From contig CAMEPU010000005.1 in assembly GCA_945932315.1 (NCBI GenBank), positions 1-32,077 on the forward strand: a DNA stretch of 32,077 bases. Reading direction: 5' to 3'. Under the pieces are notes generated by a model. It had not been told where the DNA came from and did not search any database. It worked only from the letters and a program-made list of their open reading frames with translations. A program made the translations under genes and the position numbers. The first letter of the stretch is position 1. Each line of letters begins with the position of its first letter. Below are positions 26,091 to 32,077 of this stretch, piece after piece. Source of the DNA: an uncultured Clostridia bacterium. Its GTDB lineage: Bacteria > Bacillota > Clostridia > Oscillospirales > Butyricicoccaceae.

Positions 26091-26853
26091 GATTCCATCG
26101 GCCTTCCGGAATGGAAAGGCGTTCATCCCGTTCATCACCTGCGGCGATCCCGATCTCGAGACGACGGTCGCCGTCGTCCGCGCCGCGGTCGCGAACGGCG
26201 CCGACCTCATCGAGCTCGGCATCCCGTTCTCCGATCCCACCGCCGAGGGGCCCGTCATTCAGGGGGCCAACCTGCGCGCGCTGACCGGCGGCGTCACGAC
26301 GGACAAGATCTTTGACCTCGTCCGGGAGCTGCGTTCCGATGTGACAGTCCCGATGGTGTTCATGACTTATGCGAACGTGGTCTTTTCCTATGGCGCGGAG
26401 CGTTTCCTCTCCACCTGCCGGGACGTCGGCATCGACGGGCTGATCCTGCCCGACCTGCCCTTTGAGGAAAAGGACGAATTCCTGCCGGTCTGCCGCAAAT
26501 ACGGCGTCGATCTGATTTCGCTCATCGCGCCGACGTCCGAAAACCGGATCGCCATGATCGCGAAGGAGGCCGAGGGCTTCCTGTACATCGTTTCGAGTCT
26601 GGGCGTCACCGGCATGCGGAGCGAGATTAAGACCGACCTCGCCTCGATCATTTCGGTCGTCCGCCAGAATACCGACATCCCCTGCGCGATCGGCTTCGGC
26701 ATCTCGACGCCCGAACAGGCGAAGAAAATGGCCGGCCTGTCCGACGGCGCGATCGTCGGCTCGGCCATCATCAAACTGCTCGAGCAGTACGGCCGGGAGG
26801 CCGCCGGCCCGGTCGGCGAATATGTGAAGTCCATGAAGGACGCGATCCGATAA
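26083..26853 (+). CDS. trpA: Tryptophan synthase alpha chain
   Basis: 256 aa TIM barrel. Catalytic Glu in [19 protein letters not shown] (~46) and Asp in [12 protein letters not shown] (~56-60 region of the second block); SLGVTGMR and GFGISTPEQ form the phosphate site. Releases indole for TrpB. Last gene of trpEGDCFBA; the terminator follows at once. Confidence 0.97.
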
Positions 26854-26854
26854 C

Positions 26855-26886
26855 AAAAAACGCCGTGCGAACGCACGGCGTTTTTT
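26855..26886. terminator. Bidirectional terminator after trpA and the hydrolase gene
   Basis: CGCCGTGC / GCACGGCG with loop GAAC, flanked by AAAAAA and TTTTTT. It serves the trp operon (+) and the convergent hydrolase gene (-). Confidence 0.93.
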
Positions 26887-26901
26887 GAATGTTTCACAAT
26901 G

Positions 26902-27615
26902 TTACATCCCGCGCAGGAAGCGCAGAACGGCCAGATTGAAACGGCCGGGGGCTTGGGCGGCGCAGAAGTGGCCTGCGCCCGCGATGGTCTCCCGGCGGAC
27001 GCGGGGCAGCGCCGCGGCGATGCGGTCGGTCTCGGCGGTGCGGATGAGGTCGTGCTCGCCCGTGATGACCAGCGTTTCGGCTTCAATGCGGGAGAGGTCG
27101 GAGAAGGTGACGCCGTAGCTGTGCACCATCAGGCCGAGCACGTCGCGCCGGTGGGCTGCTTCCGGGTCGCTCCTGCCCAGCAGGGAGAGCAGGCCGTAGG
27201 CCGGGTAGAGGGGAAGCTGCACCCAGGGCTGCACGCCCTCGAGCATGCGCACGTTCGCGCCGTTTAAAATGAGCTTGTCCACCCGCTCGGGCCAGCGCAG
27301 GGCGAAGGTCAGCGCGACGTTGCCGCCGTCCGAAAAGCCCAGAATGTGCGCCCGCTCGATCCCGAGCGCGTCCATCACGTCGAGCAGGTCCTCGGCCATC
27401 CGGCCGATGGAAAGCCCTTCCTCACCCGGCGTCGAGCCGCCGTGGCCCCGGCTGTCGACCGTGATCACCCGGTAAAAGTGGGAAAAGGGCTCAAACTGCG
27501 CGCGAAAATACAGGCCATCCTCCCCGTTGCCGTGCAGCAGGATGAGGGGCTCGCCCGCCCCCGCCTCCCGGCAGAGCAGGCTGGCTGTGCCGCTGGCGAT
27601 GCGATATTCCTGCAT
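26902..27615 (-). CDS. Alpha/beta hydrolase
   Basis: About 237 aa. Oxyanion motif LLHGNGEDG (~27), nucleophile elbow GFSDGGN (Ser ~93), acid in ITGEHD (~185) and catalytic His in AGAGHF (~213). The track starts at 27624, but ATG 27615 is better placed after AAAGGATG. No lid domain or signal peptide is seen, so a cytosolic esterase/lyase-type enzyme; the substrate is unknown. It follows the DUF554 gene in one - strand operon. Confidence 0.85.
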   Translation of the reverse strand: MQEYRIASGTASLLCREAGAGEPLILLHGNGEDGLYFRAQFEPFSHFYRVITVDSRGHGGSTPGEEGLSIGRMAEDLLDVMDALGIERAHILGFSDGGNVALTFALRWPERVDKLILNGANVRMLEGVQPWVQLPLYPAYGLLSLLGRSDPEAAHRRDVLGLMVHSYGVTFSDLSRIEAETLVITGEHDLIRTAETDRIAAALPRVRRETIAGAGHFCAAQAPGRFNLAVLRFLRGM

Positions 27616-27634
27616 AACGATCATCCTTTCCGAT

Positions 27635-28336
27635 TCAAAGGCCGAACATGGTGAACAGGGCCGAGACGGCGGGAGCCAGCAGAAGGGCGGGCAGCATGTT
27701 GGTCAGGCGCACCTGCTTGATGCCCAGAATGCGGAAGCCCGCGATAAAGGTGAGCACGCCGCCGACGGCCGAGAAATCCGCGATCATGGTCGGGCTCATA
27801 ACGGGCACGATGAGCCCGGCGGAGAAGAACAGGATCATGAAAATGATGCACTGCGGAATGGCGATGGCCGCGACGATCAGGCCGAGCGAGGGCGCGAAGA
27901 TGGCGGCCGTGGGCAGATCCAGAATGGTCTTGGCCAGCAGCACCGAGCCGTCGCCCGTCATGCCCTCATTGAGCGCACCGAAGATGCCGGTGCCGCTCGC
28001 GCAGAACAGCACGAGAACCGAAAGCAGGCTGTTCATCTGCTCGGCGGTCATGCTCGAGCCGCGCAGGGCTTTGGTCTGCGCCCAGCGGAGCCCCTGATCG
28101 ATCCGTCGCTCGATGCAGCACAGCTCGCCCAGAATGGTGCCCACGATCAGGGACAGGATGACGACCGACAGGCTGTGCACGCCGGTCATCAGCGTCACAC
28201 CGATCAGCATCGCGCTGAAGCCGAACACGTTGGGCAGGCTTTCTCGCACCCGTTCGGGCAGATATTTTCCAAACACCGCGCCCAGCACGCCGCCGAGCGC
28301 GACCGCGAGCGAATTCATGATGCATCCGATTGGCAT
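27635..28336 (-). CDS. DUF554 family membrane protein
   Basis: 233 aa with about seven hydrophobic helices. The N-terminal GCIMNSLAVALGGVLGAVFGKYLPE, the middle FCASGTGIFGALNEGMTGD and the C-terminal FRILGIKQVRLTNMLPALLLAP are DUF554 (YdfK/YqgA-like) signatures; function is not established. GGGGAGG lies upstream, and a likely promoter with extended -10 TGTTATACT is at 28367-28375 on the - strand. Probably co-transcribed with the hydrolase. Confidence 0.88.
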   Translation of the reverse strand: MPIGCIMNSLAVALGGVLGAVFGKYLPERVRESLPNVFGFSAMLIGVTLMTGVHSLSVVILSLIVGTILGELCCIERRIDQGLRWAQTKALRGSSMTAEQMNSLLSVLVLFCASGTGIFGALNEGMTGDGSVLLAKTILDLPTAAIFAPSLGLIVAAIAIPQCIIFMILFFSAGLIVPVMSPTMIADFSAVGGVLTFIAGFRILGIKQVRLTNMLPALLLAPAVSALFTMFGL

Positions 28337-28385
28337 AGAGTTTTCCTCCCCGTCTTTTCTATCTCCAGTATAACAGAAAATGGGG

Positions 28386-28422
28386 AAAAAAGGAACCTCC
28401 TCCGCGCAATGCGGAGGAGGTT
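28386..28422 (-). terminator. Intrinsic terminator of the PpiC-type gene
   Basis: AACCTCCTCCGC / GCGGAGGAGGTT with loop ATTGC, then CCTTTTTT on the - strand, 12 nt after the stop. It also overlaps the -35 area of the DUF554 promoter. Confidence 0.9.
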
Positions 28423-28433
28423 GGATGCGAAAT

Positions 28434-29492
28434 TTATGCGTTGACGTAGCTCATCAGGTTCTCGTAAGAGGTATCGTCGCCGTAGGCGTCGGTGTATTCG
28501 ACCTCAGCCTCGTCCATGGCGGCCTGCAGCTCGGTATAAAGATCCGAACCGGTCGCGAGCGTGATGACTTCGCTGCTGTATTCGTCAAAGAGCTCGTCGG
28601 TCGTCGGGTAGCGGCGGATGATCGACCAGCCCAGCTCGGTCTCGACGACGTCCGAATAATCGCCGATCTCGAGCGCCTTGGCGGCCTCGACAAAGCCGGT
28701 CAGAGAGGTCGAGCCCTCGGTCAGAACGTAGCCGTCCGGATAAGAGACGAGCGCGCCGGTGTCGTCCGTGTGTTCGGCCATCAGGGCTTCAAAGTCGCCG
28801 CCCGCTTCCAGCGCGGCCAGCACCTCGTCGGCCTCGGCGCGCTTCTTGATCAGGCCGGCCTCGTCGAGCGCGGCGCCCGAATCGTCGGTTTTGGCGAAGA
28901 GGATGTGCTTGCAGACGACATAGTTGTCGTCAAAGTACGCGCGCTGGTCGGCGGTGTTGAACTTGGTGCCTTCCTCGCCGTAGTAAGCGTCATACAGCAT
29001 CTGCATGTAAACGGTGATCGCGACGCTGTTGTCATACATGCGCTCGCTCAGGCCGGCTGCCTCCAGCGAAGCTTCCCACGCATCCCGGCCGCCCGCGTTC
29101 TTGATGTCGTCCTTTTTCATCTGGTTCGCGGCGTCGAGGGTCATGCGGTCGATCTTCGGCCGGCCGGCTTCGTCGTACAGATTGAGGATGGTGTGCCACA
29201 TCTTCTCCTGGTTGACGGCGTTTTCAAACAGATAGGAAACCATGGCCGGACCGGTGGTCTCGTCCGAGAACAGCTCGGCGGTATAGCCCTGGGCTTCCAT
29301 GTTTTGATACATGGTCGACAGAAAGTAGGAAAATTCTTCCCGGGAAACGGCGCTGCCGTCAATCGTCATAACCGTCTCCGAGTTTTCGGGCTGCTGATAG
29401 CCGACCTTGGGGATGCCCCACTGCACGGTGGCGCCGACGGCGACCGCGGCCATAACGACGCCCGCCGCAAGGCGCTTGATTATTGTGTTCAT
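28434..29492 (-). CDS. PpiC/SurA-type peptidyl-prolyl isomerase, secreted or membrane-anchored
   Basis: 352 aa from ATG 29492 (AGGAGT 10 nt upstream; the longer track start lies in the promoter). An N-terminal signal or anchor, MNTIIKRLAAGVVMAAVAVGA, has no lipobox Cys, unlike PrsA lipoproteins. A SurA_N-like helical region (~45-190) is followed by a parvulin domain (~205-320): CKHILFAKTDD, GGDFEALMAEHTDDTG, GFVEAAKALEIGDYSDVVETELGW. The tail is acidic. It likely folds exported proteins outside the membrane. Monocistronic with its own promoter and terminator. Confidence 0.85.
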   Translation of the reverse strand: MNTIIKRLAAGVVMAAVAVGATVQWGIPKVGYQQPENSETVMTIDGSAVSREEFSYFLSTMYQNMEAQGYTAELFSDETTGPAMVSYLFENAVNQEKMWHTILNLYDEAGRPKIDRMTLDAANQMKKDDIKNAGGRDAWEASLEAAGLSERMYDNSVAITVYMQMLYDAYYGEEGTKFNTADQRAYFDDNYVVCKHILFAKTDDSGAALDEAGLIKKRAEADEVLAALEAGGDFEALMAEHTDDTGALVSYPDGYVLTEGSTSLTGFVEAAKALEIGDYSDVVETELGWSIIRRYPTTDELFDEYSSEVITLATGSDLYTELQAAMDEAEVEYTDAYGDDTSYENLMSYVNA

Positions 29493-29541
29493 AGTCTGAT
29501 TACTCCTATAAATAATGTTGCGCGGATTGGATACGGCTTTC

Positions 29542-29570
29542 ATTATAGCACGAAGCGCCGCGCAATACAA
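29542..29570 (-). promoter_or_regulatory. Promoter of the PpiC-type gene
   Basis: - strand TTGTAT, 17-nt spacer, perfect TATAAT preceded by TGC (extended -10), about 50 nt before ATG 29492. Confidence 0.8.
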
Positions 29571-29601
29571 TGCAGTTCACAGAATCATCATAATTGGGCG
29601 C

Positions 29602-30399
29602 TCAGAGCCGGTCGAGGAAGGAATGCCGCCCGGTATCGTCCCGCCAGCCGAGCACCTTTTTGGTGTCCACATTTTTGACCGCGTTCAGAATATTGGCCTC
29701 GATCTGCGGGTTCTGTGCGGCCAGTCCGGCGATCAGCGCCTTGATCTCGGCCCGCTTGGTGTCCTGCTCGCGCGCGGCCGCCGGGCAGGCGCAGGGCAGG
29801 AAGGTCAGTCCACAGTACGCCGCCCATTCCTTCACGGCGGCCTCGCGGGTGAAATAGAGCGGCCGGATGAGCTCCATCCCCTCGTAATTGGCGGCCGCCA
29901 GACGGGGCAGCATGGCCTGCACCTGGCCGCCGTACAGCAGCCCCATCAGCACGGTCTCGATTGCGTCGTCATAGTGGTGGCCGAGGGCGATCTTGTTGCA
30001 GCCGAGCGCCCGCGCCTGGGCGTACAGATTACCCCGGCGCAGTTTGGCGCACAGGAAGCAGGGGTGCTCGGGCGCGTGCCTGCCCGCGATGCGGAGGACG
30101 TCGGTCTCGAACACGGTCAGCGGCAGCCCGAGCCGCGCCATGTTTTCCTCGATGTGCCGGCGGTTCTCGGCCGGATAGCCCGGGTCCATCGCGAGAAACC
30201 GCACCTCGAAGCCGCCGCGCGCCGCGCAGTCGTCGAGCAGCAGGCCGAGCAGCGCCGAATCCTTGCCGCCCGAGATGCAGACCGCGATCCGGTCGCCCGG
30301 CCGCACCATCTCAAATTCCCGCAGCGCCCGGTTGAACGGGTTGCAGATCTGCCGTGCAAAGCGGGTGTGAACCGCCTGTAAAATTTCTTTACGCTCCAT
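29602..30399 (-). CDS. TtcA-like PP-loop ATPase (tRNA 2-thiocytidine synthesis family)
   Basis: 265 aa from ATG 30399, chosen because GAGGAAAG lies just upstream; the track start is six codons earlier. ATP-pyrophosphatase loop CISGGKDSALL (~45), Cys pair PCFLCAKLRRG (~115), GHHYDDAIET (~140) and a third motif CACP (~205) match TtcA-like thiolases that bind a 4Fe-4S cluster and modify tRNA C32. It is slightly shorter than E. coli TtcA. No partner gene is visible. A related thiolation target cannot be excluded. Confidence 0.87.
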   Translation of the reverse strand: MERKEILQAVHTRFARQICNPFNRALREFEMVRPGDRIAVCISGGKDSALLGLLLDDCAARGGFEVRFLAMDPGYPAENRRHIEENMARLGLPLTVFETDVLRIAGRHAPEHPCFLCAKLRRGNLYAQARALGCNKIALGHHYDDAIETVLMGLLYGGQVQAMLPRLAAANYEGMELIRPLYFTREAAVKEWAAYCGLTFLPCACPAAAREQDTKRAEIKALIAGLAAQNPQIEANILNAVKNVDTKKVLGWRDDTGRHSFLDRL

Positions 30400-30511
30400 A
30401 TCTTTCCTCATTTTCATTGGTGAACATTTTCAGAATTTTCCACTACACGCGGACATGATTCCACACACGGAATACATTTTTGTATATAGTGACTAAATTT
30501 AGATATAACTA

Positions 30512-30566
30512 TTTATTCATTTCGTCCTATTCGCCGCTTGCAAAACCGCATACTCTGCGGTAAGAT
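30512..30566 (+). promoter_or_regulatory. Cassette 1 promoter with conserved upstream box
   Basis: A 29-nt box (starting TTTATTCATTTCGTC, ending CGCTTG) runs into TTGCAA, a 17-nt spacer and TAAGAT. The box occurs again at 31176 (28 of 29 identical) and, less perfectly, at 31600. Inside it TTCGTC and TTCGCC form a short direct repeat. At +2 to +12 the RNA starts with GTTCAGGGAAC, a small hairpin. Confidence 0.75.
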
Positions 30567-30584
30567 AAAGACAGTTCAGGGAAC

Positions 30585-30774
30585 GAAACACAGACCGCCG
30601 ATCACGAGATTTCCAGCTCCGAAGCATGGATTCACGGACGGGGGGATGGTGTGGAAGGGGGGGCGGCAAGCCCCCGCTTCCGCGATCCAATCATCGGATT
30701 TTCAAACTTTTTGAAGTTTGAAAATCCGGACGCAGCTTGGCGAAAGAATTTTCGACAGGCTGCGTTCAGGGAAC
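30585..30774. repeat. MITE-like 190-bp insertion with three hairpins, in cassette 1 leader
   Basis: The 11-mer GTTCAGGGAAC occurs at 30574-30584 and again at 30764-30774, exactly 190 bp apart, resembling a target-site duplication. Between them lie a GC hairpin (30653-30681), a perfect 14-bp inverted repeat GGATTTTCAAACTT / AAGTTTGAAAATCC (30696-30727) and a third hairpin (30728-30767). Cassettes 2 and 3 have no counterpart, and their leaders are only ~65-75 nt, against ~255 nt here. No ORF is inside. Confidence 0.6.
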
Positions 30775-30829
30775 TGAACCGAGAGCAAAAACAAACCACA
30801 GATTATCCCAAGAAAGGGGACCACAAATC

Positions 30830-30931
30830 ATGAAAATGTTCGATTACATCAAGGCGATTGCAGAAGTTGAGTATGAGTCCTCGCTGACTCGTCAGATCCA
30901 TAGAAATTCCGCCAACCGCAGCAAGCGCTGA
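30830..30931 (+). CDS. 33-aa microprotein, cassette 1
   Basis: ATG 30830 after AAGAAAGGGG (9-10 nt). The peptide begins MKMFDYIKAIAEVEYE and ends NRSKR. Aligned without gaps to the two following ORFs it shares length (33 aa), aromatic at position 4, acid at 5, aliphatic at 7 and 10, Ala at 11, acid at 12 and a basic end with Arg 33. There is no signal peptide or membrane helix; the N-terminal half could be an amphipathic helix and the C-terminal half is basic. I do not recognise a family. The longer track ORF (30737) runs into the inserted repeat and is not favoured. Confidence 0.75.
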   Translation: MKMFDYIKAIAEVEYESSLTRQIHRNSANRSKR

Positions 30932-31021
30932 AACCAAACGCCCGGCCATGTGCGGCGGGAAACTTCCCCCGCCTCTCTTATCATAAATCCAATCCGTTTC
31001 ATTCGTCTACTTCTTTTTAAA

Positions 31022-31056
31022 TTGTCCACTCCTTTTTCTACTTTCTACTTTCTCTT
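31022..31056 (+). repeat. 35-nt pyrimidine-rich 3' UTR repeat, copy 1
   Basis: Starts TTGTCCACTCCTTTTT and continues with CTACTTT units; identical over 35 nt to 31474-31508. CTCCTT is the exact complement of the Shine-Dalgarno AAGGAG. It lies 90 nt after the ORF stop and 8 nt before the terminator. A small hairpin (GGCGGG / CCCGCC) lies just after the ORF. Confidence 0.85.
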
Positions 31057-31063
31057 TAAGTCA

Positions 31064-31102
31064 GGGAGCCCGGCCGGATACGGTCGGGCTCTCTGGCGTT
31101 TT
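31064..31102 (+). terminator. Terminator of cassette 1
   Basis: GAGCCCGGCCG / CGGTCGGGCTC stem, loop GATA, then TCTGGCGTTTTC. The U run is short. Confidence 0.75.
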
Positions 31103-31175
31103 CCGTCCGGCACGGACAGGTGTCGCTGAGATAAAATGCTTTTTAGTGAATTATGCATAAAAACTTTTTCTATAT

Positions 31176-31230
31176 TTTATTCATTTCGTCTTATTCGCCG
31201 CTTGAAAAAAGCCTGGGGCCGGAGTAAGAT
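31176..31230 (+). promoter_or_regulatory. Cassette 2 promoter with conserved upstream box
   Basis: Same 29-nt box as cassette 1 with one change, then TTGAAA, 17-nt spacer, TAAGATAAAGACA. The 5' hairpin of the RNA is CCGTT / AACGG, a different sequence with the same pairing and position. Confidence 0.75.
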
Positions 31231-31303
31231 AAAGACACCGTTGAGAGAACGGGCACAGCAAACGATCAGAAGTGTATCACCCGACGAAGGAGGATTCCCT
31301 GGC

Positions 31304-31405
31304 ATGCTGTTTTATGATTTTGTGCGCGCCATCGCCGATGGAAGGGTTGACGCGAATACAATTCACCGGCTCGTTCAGGAAGCCGACCTGCGCGAAAAGC
31401 GCTGA
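31304..31405 (+). CDS. 33-aa microprotein, cassette 2
   Basis: ATG 31304 after GAAGGAGG. The peptide begins MLFYDFVRAIADGRVD and ends DLREKR. It is exactly 33 aa like its neighbours and shares the F/Y-D-x-(I/V)-(K/R)-A-I-A-(D/E) core with cassette 1. No signal peptide. The track start at 31136 lies upstream of the promoter. Function unknown. Confidence 0.75.
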   Translation: MLFYDFVRAIADGRVDANTIHRLVQEADLREKR

Positions 31406-31473
31406 GCGGCAACCCGACCAAATGCGGCAGACCCCCGCCGCTTTCCATATATTCTTTCTCCACCTTATTCATT

Positions 31474-31508
31474 TTGTCCACTCCTTTTTCTACTTTCTAC
31501 TTTCTCTT
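31474..31508 (+). repeat. 35-nt pyrimidine-rich 3' UTR repeat, copy 2
   Basis: Identical to 31022-31056 although the coding parts of the two cassettes differ strongly. Its CTCCTT can pair with the AAGGAG of the same transcript or others. It lies 68 nt after the ORF and 6 nt before the terminator. Confidence 0.85.
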
Positions 31509-31514
31509 AAAGGC

Positions 31515-31553
31515 GATGAGCCCGGCCGAATCGGCCGGGCTCATCGTCTTTTT
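31515..31553 (+). terminator. Terminator of cassette 2
   Basis: Perfect 14-bp stem GATGAGCCCGGCCG / CGGCCGGGCTCATC with a 3-nt loop, then GTCTTTTTG. Confidence 0.93.
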
Positions 31554-31599
31554 GTCGGGTTTTTGAATTGTGCAAGTATAACAAAAATACAGTTTGATT

Positions 31600-31654
31600 T
31601 TTATTTAATTCGTCTAATCTTTCGCTTGTCAAATTTATGTAAAAAGAGTAAGAT
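31600..31654 (+). promoter_or_regulatory. Cassette 3 promoter with conserved upstream box
   Basis: A more divergent 29-nt box (TTTATTTAATTCGTC ... TCGCTTG), then TTGTCA, 17-nt spacer, TAAGAT. The RNA would begin near GTACAGTTCCGAGGGGAAC, again a 5'-terminal hairpin (GTTCC / GGAAC). Confidence 0.7.
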
Positions 31655-31716
31655 AGGTACAGTTCCGAGGGGAACGAAAGAAACGATAAAACACCACTTG
31701 AAAGGGGTCTTAATAT

Positions 31717-31818
31717 ATGAAGTTCTTCGAATCTCTCCAGACGCTGGCCGATATGCAGATGCAGTGCATGATGCCCGGCTATTACACCCGCAGCATCGAA
31801 AAGCGCCATCAGCGCTAA
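31717..31818 (+). CDS. 33-aa microprotein, cassette 3
   Basis: ATG 31717 after GAAAGGGG. The peptide begins MKFFESLQTLADMQMQ and ends KRHQR. Exactly 33 aa, with F-E-x-L-x-x-L-A-D at the positions shared with cassettes 1 and 2 and a basic end; the middle is Met-rich (MQMQCMMPGYY) and has a single Cys. Not recognised. Absent as a separate entry from the ORF track. Confidence 0.72.
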   Translation: MKFFESLQTLADMQMQCMMPGYYTRSIEKRHQR

Positions 31819-31892
31819 GAAAACCCCTGTTTTCTTAACCATTCCGGACAATCACGTCCGTTTTCCTTTTCTCACAAGCTGAGAAATCTCTT

Positions 31893-31914
31893 TTGTCCAC
31901 ACTCCTTTTTCTCT
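31893..31914 (+). repeat. Pyrimidine-rich 3' UTR tract, partial copy 3
   Basis: TTGTCCACACTCCTTTTTCT matches the first part of the 35-nt repeat with a 2-nt insertion and lacks the CTACTTT units. The CTCCTT core is kept. It is preceded by two small hairpins (GAAAAC / GTTTTC and CGGAC / GTCCG). Confidence 0.7.
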
Positions 31915-31919
31915 ACGAG

Positions 31920-31965
31920 CAGGCGCGCCTGACACCGCACGGTCAGGCGCGTCTGTTCGTTTTTT
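31920..31965 (+). terminator. Terminator of cassette 3
   Basis: CAGGCGCGCCTGAC pairs with GGTCAGGCGCGTCTG (one G-U pair), 7-nt loop, followed by TTCGTTTTTT. Confidence 0.88.
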
Positions 31966-32016
31966 AAAAGTTAATTATGCAACGGTATGAAAACGCCCGG
32001 CGCAGATGCCCGGGGG

Positions 32017-32077
32017 TCATAAGAAAGTAATATCGTATTTTTGCAGGAACGGCATGGCTTCGGTCATGCCGTTTCCT
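32017..32077 (-). CDS. 3' end of an unidentified gene (continues beyond window)
   Basis: - strand frame reads GNGMTEAMPFLQKYDITFL then TGA, open to the window edge. A weak hairpin (CCCGG / CCGGG, 31996-32014) with a short U run follows the stop, as a terminator would. The 20 codons are too few to identify a family. The same bases (32049-32077) also form a hairpin, so a non-coding reading is possible. Confidence 0.35.
   Translation of the reverse strand, partial: GNGMTEAMPFLQKYDITFL

Noticed and set aside
30830-31818. Type I toxin-antitoxin or bacteriocin reading of the 33-aa ORFs
   Set aside because: No hydrophobic transmembrane stretch, no leader cleavage motif, no transporter or maturation gene, and no antisense promoter that I can see.
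31022-31914. Possible CRISPR-like array from the repeated tracts
   Set aside because: Only two full copies, 417 nt apart, each at a fixed place in a transcription unit; no spacers and no cas genes.
32049-32077. Hairpin AACGGCATG / CATGCCGTT as a terminator at the window edge
   Set aside because: It lies inside a plausible reading frame and has no U run visible before the sequence ends.

Overview
This window looks like a chromosomal segment of a GC-rich, Gram-positive anaerobic Firmicute, probably a gut Clostridia/Oscillospirales-type organism. Supporting signs are AAGGAGG-type ribosome binding sites, a T-box leader on the trp operon, an ECF-type importer, S-layer homology domains, and mobile-gene families (TnpV, DUF6809) common in gut Clostridia. 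No rRNA, tRNA or CRISPR array was seen. The genus call is inference only.

Layout. (1) 1-5345, + strand: an ECF importer operon. It holds the end of a DUF4430 (transcobalamin-like) protein, EcfT, a TIM-barrel enzyme, and one polypeptide fusing two ATPase domains to a membrane S-like domain; corrinoid uptake is the likeliest role. (2) 5351-10760, - strand: ktrB, ktrA, an anchored protein of unknown function, a short KdpD kinase and KdpE. This is a potassium-uptake operon with its own two-component system, and an exact tandem 11-bp repeat lies upstream. (3) 10764-18292: an AT-richer accretion zone next to an intact low-molecular-weight protein tyrosine phosphatase (LMW-PTP) gene. It contains an integrase remnant, a group II intron-like remnant, a secreted SLH metallophosphoesterase with a strong promoter and a LacI-type palindrome, DUF6809, an internally deleted tnpV and a DUF4143 ATPase. 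It also has a 12-codon ADP-ribosylglycohydrolase stump and two stumps of the LMW-PTP 5' end, both cut in the P-loop codons. The stumps suggest that integrative elements repeatedly targeted the start of the phosphatase gene. (4) 18407-20019, + strand: a siroheme nitrite/sulfite reductase. (5) 20058-26886, + strand: a Trp-specific T-box followed by a complete, tightly overlapping trpEGDCFBA operon. The leader has two terminators whose arms can pair with each other. (6) 26902-30399, - strand: alpha/beta hydrolase, DUF554 membrane protein, PpiC-type foldase and a TtcA-like tRNA thiolase.

(7) 30512-31965, + strand: three consecutive transcription cassettes, the most unusual part of the window. Each has a near-identical promoter with an upstream conserved box and exactly 17-bp -35/-10 spacing, a small hairpin at the predicted 5' end of the RNA, and an ORF of exactly 33 codons plus stop. 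Each then has a pyrimidine-rich 3' UTR tract (35 nt identical in two cassettes) containing an anti-Shine-Dalgarno CTCCTT, and an intrinsic terminator. The three peptides align without gaps (pattern MKxF-D/E...A-D/E...R) but differ in the middle. This looks like an amplified family of microproteins or dual-function small RNAs; I do not recognise it as a described system.
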